This document shows, piece after piece, positions 13,901 to 25,900 of a DNA stretch of 64,000 nucleotides. Positions within the stretch are counted from its first letter, which is position 1; each line of letters begins with the position of its first letter. The stretch is taken from NCBI GenBank assembly GCA_029851415.1, contig CM056742.1:12503736-12567735 (forward strand), read 5' to 3'. This DNA is from Eretmocerus hayati. Taxonomy: Eukaryota; Arthropoda; Insecta; Hymenoptera; Aphelinidae. Both the position numbers and the translations under genes were made by a program. The notes beneath the pieces were generated by a model. That model had not been told where the DNA came from, did not search any database, and was given only the letters and a program-made list of their open reading frames with translations.

Positions 13901-16900
13901 CTGGATACGCTTCGACCATGTTTGACATGAACGACCAATTCTAAAAAAGACTGGAGAAACTACTTGGACTTGTTACATCGGAGTATTAACATTACAAAAA
14001 TCGTGAACTTGAGAAGAACAAGATATCTCGGCATTTCAGTGGTTGCTGGCCTGCCAAATTTCATCAAGCTTTGAGATTGAGTCTTCCAAGGAAAATCCTC
14101 AACACCGTTGGTGATGGTTTGAGAAGGGTCAACCGAGCAGTGAGAAATTGATCCATCATCATGTAAAGAATGACTGTTCAAGTCAGTTTCTAATACGAAC
14201 CTTTGTTTTTGATCTTTTATTACGCGCAGCTGTTCAGGAAAGTCACTATTATGACTCGTTCAGCGAATCATATGATACGGAAAACAAAATATTATAGAAG
14301 AACGATTTCAGAGACAATAATTTTTGTGAAGTTTCTTCGACTAACTAAGTTTACCGCAAGAGTGAGATTGTATTTCATTTTTTACATAAAGTTTATACCC
14401 TTTGAGATCAACATCGTAACCGGTTGATAAGAATTATAGATTGATATTTCTAAACAAAGGCAAAGATGAGAAAAACAGTCATTGTCTTGAAACCTGTTTT
14501 TTTTTTAATCACGAGATATAACGTTGCTCGCGGATGCAATACAATCGTGGATGTTATGTATTGTGTAACACAATGTAATAATTTGTTGTTTATATATTAC
14601 TGATGAATCGATGTAAGTCTACTATAGTAATACCTATGATACGTTATCTAATTCATCGATTCTGTAATAGAGCAATTTTTTGTCTAATTTTTTTACCCAA
14701 CTGATTTTTGGATCGTCATCTCATTTGAATCTTTCATCAAAGATTTACTATGAGTAAAAATACCGCTCTTTTCCCGAATGGGACTCATGAAAATTATATA
14801 TATTTGTGGATAGAGAATAATTTTTCCCCCAAAGTTTATAGGTGCTTGAATGTCTTAAAATCTTAATACAGTTCGTGTGACATTAACACATTCGCTACTC
14901 AATTTCCCTTGTGCATATTCATTAATGTTCTAAAGTGTTGGAAACCAACTAATGATTATTTCAGAAAATTTTATCTTGAAACGATCCCGTTAACTCTGTA
15001 ACGAATGAAATCGTGTCCATTTGTGCAAATTTTCTTCAATTCAAAATAGTGAAAAAAATAACACATTGTGAAAGATAAAATGCAACGGGTGATCACGTTT
15101 TTGCGTAATTTTAAGATATTGAAAGGTTTAGTTACTCCCGCAAATAATATAAAAAAAAACTTTCCCTTTACTTATACTAGAAGTGAACGTACGAATGAAT
15201 ACCTTACTAAGCTCATACGAATTGCCTCATTGTGAGAGTCCAATCTGTGATGTGCAATTTTGTCAAATTCGAAATCATCAAGAAAAGACAAATGGAAAAA
15301 TGTTCACAAAAATCGGATACATTCAAAACTGAAAACATTTTCATATGTTTCAACGGAAACTTCATATGCTTAATCAAGATGTAATTAGCAAGTCTGACAG
15401 TATTTTTCATTGAATTTTTTTTTTAAGAGTACATGGAGAAGAGAGTAGTGAGTGAATTAATATTCTTAGCTTGTAACGTGATGTTATCATTGTTGATAAA
15501 TAGCTAGATGAAACAACTGAATAAGTATGATTGATACCGATTTCGTGTGATACGTAATCACACGCCATTGGAAATCAATCATTCATGTTCATATCGTGCT
15601 ATAGATACACTATGTATAAATAAGACTCTAAGCATTTTTATGGAGATAATTACTCATAAAAGCTTCATTGAGTGTTTCTCCAATAAGTAAAAATTCGTTG
15701 CGAGTCGCAACTTTTGCGACATTGAAATACGATTGATGTACATTATTAACTAAGGTGATGAGCCATTCAAAAAATTATAGGTGTAATTACTTATTTGTGA
15801 ACAAAGTGCCGAACTTTGATCCTGCCTTATGTCTATTTCGAACGTCGACTGAAATTTGTAGACTCAAGTTCGATTATGCGGCAATAAAGTGAAATTTTGT
15901 TAGAAAAATCTCAAGTTATTTCTCATCTCTGCTCTTAACACTCCCATGATACACGATCCACTATCACATACACGTTAAATAGCAAAGAGAAGATAATCTG
16001 CGATAAGAACACTCTAAATCTGTTAGAGGCGAAAGCGCCTCTAACGGAGGCTCTTAGGGGCGTTTTTGCCTCTACCATAAAGGCGAAAATGCCTCCAATA
16101 GAGGCGCGTTCGCCTCCAAGAGATTTAGAGTGAAAGACTGCCATTATTTTCAGTTCTAGATCAGAAAAGCCATTTCAGAACCACTCGTCTTCTTTCAATC
16201 ATCAAAAATCTTCTGCGAAAAAGTTGAGCGTTACTTGAAATCATAAGAAAAAATAATGCGTAATATATTCTCAATCTCAGGTAATCTTCTCGACGAAGCA
16301 GAAGTATTGGACTGGATGGTGAAGCAGAAGAATGATGAAAGTATCGAGGAAATCAACCGTGATACCCTTACCAAGTACATCGAAACAAAGGAATTCCTCG
16401 CCGTCGTTTTTTGTAAGGGTCTATTTTGCTATTTCCATAACGTACGGTATTTTTTTCAAAGTCACAAGGATGGCTGAACTAACTCAAATTTGGACACCCG
16501 TCCCATTTTTTCAATTAAAACTCGGCCGGGATAATAATTATATATTGGAAAAACGAGTGAATCTTGACGATTATTCTTCAAAAGATGATCCAAAGCCTTG
16601 CCTTGCAAAGACTGAATAGTTCAATTTCATCGTAGAGAACTTTTTTGTTGCAAAATTCAAACCACTCGAATCGTCATCCATGATCGAGAACAACGGCCAC
16701 AGATATAAATCGTCTGGGAATCACTACCTGATGACGAAATTGGTTGAGCTAGGAATCTTTCATCATTCGTCTTTCAACTCATCGTAACAGCTACTAAAAA
16801 TCCTTTGCGGATACAATAGGGATATAATTTTGATCATCAGTTATTTTATGATAGAAATTTCTCGATAGATTCGAACGTTTCGCATAAATTGATTCCCGAT

Positions 16901-19900
16901 TTTTCAAACAAGTTGACCATTCAAAGTCACAAGTACACGACAAACACTGCACACGAAAATTATTTGTCTTTTGGATACATGCAGTACCCGCTGAAATTGA
17001 GTGAAGAAAATTGAGCACAACTCCAACGTCCTTGGGTCTACGATGATTTTTGAAGGTACATTTGGAATACCAAAAATGATCTACCGAGTCATGGTTTCTA
17101 TTCACGCTGAAAAATCAAAATGTTTCCATCTCAATCAATCATCGATTATTATTCATCGGAGAATCGTACTGACGCAAAAATTCTTGCGGGATCTTGCAGC
17201 TGTTTTCAAGACCATCGGGTAGCTTTTCTTAGTTACAAAAGGTCAAGTGACACAAAGGTAGGACGTGTTGAAGATATTGGTAATATCACAAAATGCAAAG
17301 TTCACGATTTCGACGTAAAATCTCCTAAATTTCATGGAATGCAAGTCAAAACTGTTCCAGAACGTACTCGGAAGGGTAGTTTGAAGAAGTAGCTTATGCT
17401 TCTGCATCACTGGTATATAGACCGAGCCCACACTAACTACTCTTTACTCGATCACTCCAAACTCAGTTGTGGAAAATCTTGGAGCAATGTTTGACAGAAC
17501 AAATTCGATACACATTGTGCATAAGAGTATACTTCCCAGACAGTTAATCAATACTGGCTTTCAGATTATCAAAAAGTATACGACTATACAAAACCTATTT
17601 AAAACCTATTTTGAATAAAACCTATTTTCCGCATTCTCGTAATAATTTCAGCCCTTAACAGCGGCTCGGGCCAGGAACTCAATACTTAGATCCAAAAAAA
17701 GTATAGCACCCTTGTAACAAAATATATCATTTGAAGGTTTTGGAAGGAACGACAAGATCACGCAAGGATTTTCGAACTATGATGATTTTCCAATGAATGA
17801 TCGATGATTGATTGAGAGTGGGGAATTTTGATTTTTGAATGCCATTGAAGACCATAATTTCAGATCGGAAGAATGTTTTAGGGACATAAATCTATTCTTT
17901 GTGACTTTACAAATTCTTCTTTCAAAATTATCGTACCCCGGGGCGTCGGTCCTGTTTGCATTTGTATTCCATTCATTTTGACGGGAACTGTAGTTGCATT
18001 CCGAATGGAACGAGAGCTAAAAGTACTCGAATTGTCACAGCAAGCGCTACATGAGCACACCCTTTTTCTGCTCTATTTAACCCTTTGGCCCAGAGTTTGT
18101 ATATAGAGATCCCGTATTGGGACAAGGATATTCGTCTTTGTACGCCAGGGGGTTCAAGTAGTTTCGATAAAAATGATTTTTGGCATCTTGCAAATCGAAT
18201 CTTTCACATCCAAATTCAAGAAGCTTCAATATAAAAGTTATCTATATATTTCGCTGGTAAGTACAAATATAAAAAGAAAACCTCCAGTTCATATAGAATG
18301 ATGGAAAGAAAACAAGAGTAAGGTTATTATCTCCATTAGATTCTCTTTATTCGTCTCTGAGGAAATTTATGATCCATATAGGAGGCTCCCCAGTTCTTTT
18401 TTTTTTCTTATAGACTTGTGTATGGAATATCTTGTATCAATACACCTAGCCTTTCTGGGGCACTGAGAAAGATATCAAGGAGATAGCTGACTTTTTGAAA
18501 GTGAATCAGAGCATAAAGTATCTTGAAATTCACTAAAATTGGGAACAATCAAAAAGCGCTAAATTTCCGATTTAACTCGAAATTGTGCGTCATTCTAGGA
18601 GGTATCATGCACCAGTTCCAACAGTAAAATTCATTGTGACTGGCAAGTTTGAACACTTCTACCCCACCGTGATACGTGACGGTTTATTTTGGTTATAGAA
18701 TCATATAACTCATCGCAAGAGGAATCCGCCTGATGGACCATTCTTGTTGTCTGATCTTGTGTAAGGTCGGTCATCAGTCAATAATCAATCAGTACAATGC
18801 GCATCCAGAACTCGTTTAGAATTGATTCAAGAGCGTGTATATTTGTATATACTTTAGCGCGTCGACGTGTATGGGTGCATGATAATCAATTGTACATCAA
18901 TTGCCCCTATAATAATGTACAACAAAACATCAAAAGTAAAGTTCTCGGTCGTTATCGGAAACTGGAAGAATACACTTTACGAAGATGCATCAAATTCTCC
19001 ATAAATGTTAAGAAGGATCTTCTTTGGATATTTTGAATACTAATGCGGGCTTCTACATACAGGGTGTTTGGAAAAGTAAGTACCCCCCCCCCTTTCCAGA
19101 AACGGTTGGAACTCACAGAACTCGGGAACATGGGTTCCATTATTGAAGAAGATATTCGATGGTGACCTTGTTTTTTTACCTTAGAGGTAATTTTCAAGGT
19201 CATTTGTAGGTCAACTCAATTTTTTCAAATGGAAACGCCACGTTCAAAAATTCTACCCATCAGAAAAGATCAATTGACCTCTAAATGATCTTGAAAATGA
19301 CTTCCAAGGCCAAAAAGACGGTCACTAGCTCATTGTGGCTTAGATCATGAACAACTTCGATCGAAAAAATTCTCGATAAAACGCTTACTGTCGGAGCTAC
19401 AGCGGCTATCTTCAAGTGGTACTGACCTTCATTTACCTCGCGAAGGTCAAGTCGGATCGAAAAATGTCCAAGACAAAACTTTCATAATTTTCCACGCTCT
19501 TTCAGGATCCAAGATCAAAAGTAGGTGGTTAGTTTTAAAAAACCCGAGTTGTTTTCCATTTGACCTTGAAAATAACTTCACGGCCAAAAACAAGTTCACC
19601 ATCGGATATCCTACTCAAAATAAGGGCACCCATGTTCAGGGTTTTTTTCGATTTCCAAGTGTTTCCGAAAAACGGTTGGAGGGGGGAGGGAAGAGTTATT
19701 CACTTTTCGGACACCCTGTTCACCCAGGAAGATTCAAGAACTTTGATTTACGAAATATTAATATTCATGTCTAACTATCAGATACGATATTTTGAACTTG
19801 GAATTGACGACAAAAACCATTCGCTATAGATAAAGAGGAAGATCCAGAAAGTCCAAGAATTCTGCGACACGTAGAGCTTATTGACGACGAAGCCTCTGAG

Positions 19901-22900
19901 TATGGGATAAAAATTGTCAAAATGAGTGATAGACTCATGGCAAAGAAGTATGGTTTTCGTGACCCACCCGGAATAACATACTTCCGGAAAGGCAAGTACA
20001 TTAACTATGACGGAGACATCGACGATGAAGAAGAAATACTTGATTGGCTAACTAATCCTGAGAATATGGAGCTTAACGACCACATCGAGAGAGTAAATCG
20101 AAAAATGTTTCACAAAATTCGACAGAACTCTGATTATGTGGCTGTATTCTTCTGTAAGTATGTGAGCAAAAAGTCAAAATCTGATTTCGTATAACAGGCT
20201 ATGTTGGATTGGGCCATTTAAATCAGGAAGGATGCATCGCACATGTGATAAAGCAGTCGAATGTACCCGGAAACCCGATATTCTAACCGATTCAAGCATC
20301 CAACTTTTCATAAACCCACCCGCTTTCGAGAATTTCGATGTCATAGATCGGCAGTCAGAGCCACAACTTTTCGAATATTGTTCACACCTCAGCCACGGGT
20401 CATTGTTCCAACTTGCGCTAATGGAATATTTGCTTGTAAAACATACTATCCTCGGACTTTGAAGTCAGATCCTGAATGATAAAACTTTCGAAATTGTGGA
20501 AAAGCAATCGAATGTACCCGGAACCCCGATATTTTAATCGATTCAAGCATACATTTTTCGTGAACCCACACACTTTTGAGAATTTTGATGTTATGGGTGG
20601 GCAGCCAGAGCCACGACTTTTTGAATATTTTTCATATCTCAGCCACGGGCCACCGTTCCAACTCGCGCTAATAAAATATCTAATTGTAAAACATACCCTC
20701 CTCGGAGTTTGCAGTCAGATTCTGACCGATAAAACTCTGAACAGTTGGAAAGCAGTTAAATATACCCGGAAACCCGGTATTGTTACAAATTTAAGCTCGG
20801 AATTTCCCATAAATCCACCCACTCTTGGGAATGATTGTGTCATAGATGCGCAGTCAAAGCAACGGCTTTGCGAGTATCATTCTACTCCCATTCACGCGAC
20901 ACTGATTCAATTTATGGTTATAATCTATCGGCTGGCGGAGCGAACCCTGATCTGACTTTCCACTCGGATTCTGATTGCTAAATTCTTCAAAATCGTGGAA
21001 AAGCACTCAAATCTGCTCTAAGTTGCAATTATCTATTAGGTTTACGCTTGAAATTCTTCAAAAACCCATCTATTTCCGAAGATTTTGATCATTTAGCTGC
21101 CATGGAAAGTTACATTTCTCTAGAAATTATCCCAACCAATCGATCACGAGTTCACTCATTGTTTATGCTCCTGGTCTATCAACGTGTGATGCAGATTTCA
21201 AACATTACTTGTAATCAAATTCTCGCTGAAGAAACAGCTGAAACAAGAAAACTGCATTCGAACCTGCTTCAAAATTCAATTTCTTCGTAGGCTCTTCCTT
21301 TGAAATTCTCAAAATTTCCTCCTTCTTCGAGAATTTTGATCGCATAAGTAGCTGGGTACTCGAAAACACCGTTCTTCACAAATTTCCGAAACATTTCCTA
21401 GAACGGTACGCGATCGATGCATTTAATATCACGGGACGATCAGAAACCAACAAAACCCTTTCCTCCATTATAAGAAGTATCCCGGAATATTTCCATGAAG
21501 TCCGTGGGTGAGTTGAATCACCATAACTATATCCTTTACACCATGACCATAACCACCAAATCAGCAGACGCTATCATGGATTAAACGCAAAAACTATAAC
21601 AGGAGCACGTGGCATTCATAGACATAGAAGTGGCATTATACCAAAACAATTGCTGAACACGGGTGCAGGTGCGACTAACCTTTTCCGAAATTGCACGGCA
21701 AATTCAAAATGAGCCACTTTCCATCATTTATCCTGATGAATTGAATTAATAGAAAAATTGTCGGACTAGTCATTCCGCACTCTCAATTCAACGAGCTACA
21801 CGATGCCGTATCGCAAAGTTATTATTTTTTGATATTTATTCGAATTTGAAAACTTTTCTTCAGTTGACCTTGAAAATCAAATCCAATCCCAAATTTGACC
21901 TTACCGTTCGAGAGATTGGGCCGAATTATGTCAAAATAAACCTCATCCAAATAATGTAATAATGTACCTCGAATAGAAAAAAATCTTCGGAGAGAGGGGG
22001 TGGCTCTTCTATCGTAGTCATACGGTATAATCCGTACCTCTTTATTGACTCGATTCACCTAGGACCGGGAATCAAGTGTAGATTTGAAGGGAGTAAGGCG
22101 GTCAATCTCAAATACAAAACATGAAATTTTGACATGCAAGATTGCAAACCAAAATGTATTTTGGACAGTGTATTTTAAACAAGCAGAGCTGGTACTGTCG
22201 TAATTAGCGATAATGATCTATCTATCTGAGACAAGCACTCTGCATAGCTCAACCAATTCACAATGGAACACCTTACAGTCTGAGTTCCTTAGAGTGTATT
22301 TCAATCCCAAGCGGGTGAAATTTCCACCCGTAGAGTCACTGAAAATAGCCATATAGTTCGACTTGGAATTCCAGCCTAAATAGGACTAAAACGGTGGTCG
22401 AAAATGAACGATAAATCTGGGGTAAATTTTAAGATGAATAATTATGGGACATCTCGTTGTATTCAATGGGCTCTTGAATTTTTAACTGGAAATTTGAGTT
22501 TTTCAAGCTTTGGAAGAAAAAAATCGCAAGATATCTGACGTTTAGGTGACTTCAAACAACAATACAAAATACTTACAAGAAGGGGCTTTAAATCGCACGA
22601 TGTTTGGGTCAAATAAGATATTCCTGACAATGTATATTTGCTTGTTGCAATCGTAGAGCTTTGAAGGCTTCATATTGAGATCAGTTGACGCAAACCTCTG
22701 ATATTTAGTCGCATCGATTCAAAAAGTTAGCTAACACGATTACCAAAAATACGCTTATCCATCTCAGTTTGGACTGGAAAACGTCTCTAGTACGAAGGTT
22801 GGACTGAGATTTTAGTATTTTGAGGTAGAGATCCGTCCCAAAACGGCTCAAATGACGCTCTCAATGGATCTTTTGACAGGAAATTCCACACCAAGGGAAA

Positions 22901-25900
22901 TAAGAGTGTAATTCCATATAAATTCAAACTTTGTGAGCACAACAAAATCGATACTTACATCTTTCTCATAAATTGAAAGTGGAACATAAATGGAGAAAAA
23001 TAGCAAAGCTTACCAGCTCATTGTTCTGCAGTACCCTACACAGGTGGCCATCGATTCCTCATTTGAGCAACTAGAACTTATCATTAATTTCACGGTAGTA
23101 AAATACTCCCTGATGTACCAAACCCCTACAAGGGAAAACTTCGGATCTTGGAAGAGTAACAACTCCACGGCCCCATAGTTAACCGCGAGCGGGATCCTTC
23201 GCTGATCCTGGGAGAGAGACGCACTCCCCGGACCCAGTCCTCCTACAAGGGAGATCTTAGTATCTCAGGAGCACACGACAACTCCCCCGCCCCACTACAA
23301 GAAGTACGGTAAATGTTGTGCCATTATAAGCTCATATGATTACATGCATTTAGTGGCACAGAAATTCCCGGGTTTTTTGTAGTGGCCCCCAGTCTTCAGC
23401 CCCAGCACCTTCGTGTGTGCTTCTACCATCTCGTCCGCCTCAGTGCGTATGAGCCCTGAGTGGTATCTTGGACCGTTTCAGGGCCCCCGCTCCTTCGCAA
23501 GCCCCCTGCACCTTTCATCTTTTCTCCACTCTCTGTTCCTTCCTTCCTTCTTCTGAAACTATAACCTTCGGGTTGGCGCCCTCCGGGAAGGGGTTTTAGT
23601 CGGTTGGTGCCCGAGTTTTCTGGGGTGAATCCGATACTACCCACACTTTTGTGGATGTCTATGAAGATTTCCCCTTCCCGGCCTACAAAAAAAATTGAAC
23701 TGAGAGGCCTCCGCAAGGGAGATCTTCGGATCTTGGGAGACTAATGACTCCCCGGCCCCAGTTAACCGCAAGCGGGATCCTTGGCTGATCCAGGGAGACA
23801 GACGCATTCCCCGGCCCAAGTCCTCCGGCAAGGGAGATCTTAGTATCTCGGAACCCGGTTATCTCGGGAGCACACGACAACTCCCCCGCCCCCAGTCTTC
23901 AGCCCTAGCACCCATGCGCGTGCTTCCACTACCTCGTCCGCTCCTGTGCGTGTGAGCCCTGAGTGGCATCTTGGACCACTTCAGGGATCCCGCTTCTTCG
24001 CAAGACCCCTGTACCTTTCATCTTTCCTCTACTCTCTGTTTCTTCCTTTCTTCTTCTGGGACTATAACCTTCGGGTTGGCGCCCTCCGGGGAGGGGTTCT
24101 AGTCGGTAGATGCCCGAGTTTTCTTGGGTGAATCCGAGACTACCCACACTCTTGGGGGTGTCTATGAAGATTTCCCCTTTCGGGACCACAGAAAAATGAT
24201 GTAGATTTGCAATAATTATTAATGACAGATCATCCGCCGTCGTACTGCCGAGTCCATAAGCAGAAGGATCGGGACGAAACAGTAAGATTCAAAATCATCA
24301 TTCAAATCCCATTTTCCAAAAATGGCTCGCCAGGATCCATTAACATCTTGAACAGAAAACGGACACCACATTGAACCCTGTGTATTTATGAAGACGAAGC
24401 TGGTGCTGCCGTGATTTGCAACAACGCTTCGTCTATTTGAGACTAGCACTGCAAAGCTCGGCTAATCCACAATGGATCACCATGATTTCATATGAAAACA
24501 TTATAACATATATCTTCCTCAACATGAGATAATTGATCCTTCGCGAAGAGATGAATTCAACCACGCTTCACTAACTCTTTTCTAAGTACTGCGCTGAACT
24601 TCGTTCGAAATTAATAGTCTTTGTAGAATCGACACGATTATCAAAGGTCAAAAATAGAAGTTCATCATGACCAGAAAAATTGCATCAAACATAATGTACC
24701 CTCTGGTCTTCAACATACTTTATAACACCGAATCCGACATAGCCTGACACGATGATCATACTTCCGAATTCTTGTAATTATTTGTGATGCTCATGTGAAG
24801 CATCAGTGATCACCTAACAGAAAATCTTAAAGTGCAATCATCAAAATTTTTTAGACAGCAATGACTGTAAGCAGTGTGGGCGCGTTTTGACAGAAATTGA
24901 GCACATCGACGATGAAGCCGATGGAGCTGGAATAAATTTCGTCAAAATCGACGATAAGCAGTTGGCTAAAGAATACGGCGTCTTTGCATTACCTGGTATT
25001 CTATTTTTCAAAATGGGATCCAAAGAACCTGTCATTTATGCAGGTATGCATTTGATCAAATAATAAACTCTGATTATCCTATATGAAAGCTAATGGGACT
25101 TACAGCTGTAGTTTACAGTTAGCCATGCTATTTGCTATGGCAGACTGTAGCTTACAGCCGTAAACCCCATTAACTTTCCTTCAAGGTACTATCGAAGGAA
25201 AATTACACAGAACAGGACTTCATGGACACCTCTGTTACAGGTGACTTGTACGACGAACAACAGATTCTTCAATGGTTAATGACGCAAAAAGATCCATCTG
25301 GGGAAGTCATAGAAGCACTTGAAGGAGAAGATTTGTTAAACATGATACGAGAATCGGAGTCCCTGGCTGTATACTTTTGTAAGTTCGACAGTCCTGCGTC
25401 TACTGCAGGCTGTCAAGCAGGAATGTATCTCTAGCCTGCTGAAACTCTCTGTTTCAATTTAATTTCTAAATGCAGCTATTGCCTTCTTTCATTTCATCAT
25501 TTATATTTTCTCTGCCTTTTTTTCACAATCAATTTCTGAGCTAAATACTTCTTGGCTAAATTAATTCATAACTTTTGCATATCAAAAGCAGGCAATCATC
25601 AAAAACAAATTGATTGCATCATCTGATTTTCACATAGATGTGCTACATATACTATTCTTTGCTCCATTCTCTTCTTTGCTATGTTCTAGATGTAGAATTA
25701 AATCACAACGGTTAAATGTTATAACGCATAAGGGTACTATTCTTGTTCATTCGTCGTTATGATATATTTGAGTTTTCATGTCAAGAAGCTGTTTGCAACA
25801 TTATCTAGCTGCTTATCGCCGCAAATATTGACCATAACCTTTGCTGTAACTGACGTCAAATCGTCTGTATAGGACATTGAATGATGGGACAATTTCCATC

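Larger units (their letters stand above)
20154..24854. other. 4.7-kb intron filled with repeats
   Basis: It contains a diverged tandem array of about 250 bp (20250-21350), GC-rich duplicated blocks (23117-24190) with a 90-bp insertion, and two diverged direct copies of a 100-bp segment near 22184 and 24391 ('cacaatgga' and 'gagctggt'-like motifs). No further exon was recognised. Confidence 0.55.

Noticed and set aside
20251..21350. Possible CRISPR-like array because of regular spacing
   Set aside because: Units are about 250 bp, diverged along their whole length and in an animal intron; this is an ordinary tandem repeat.
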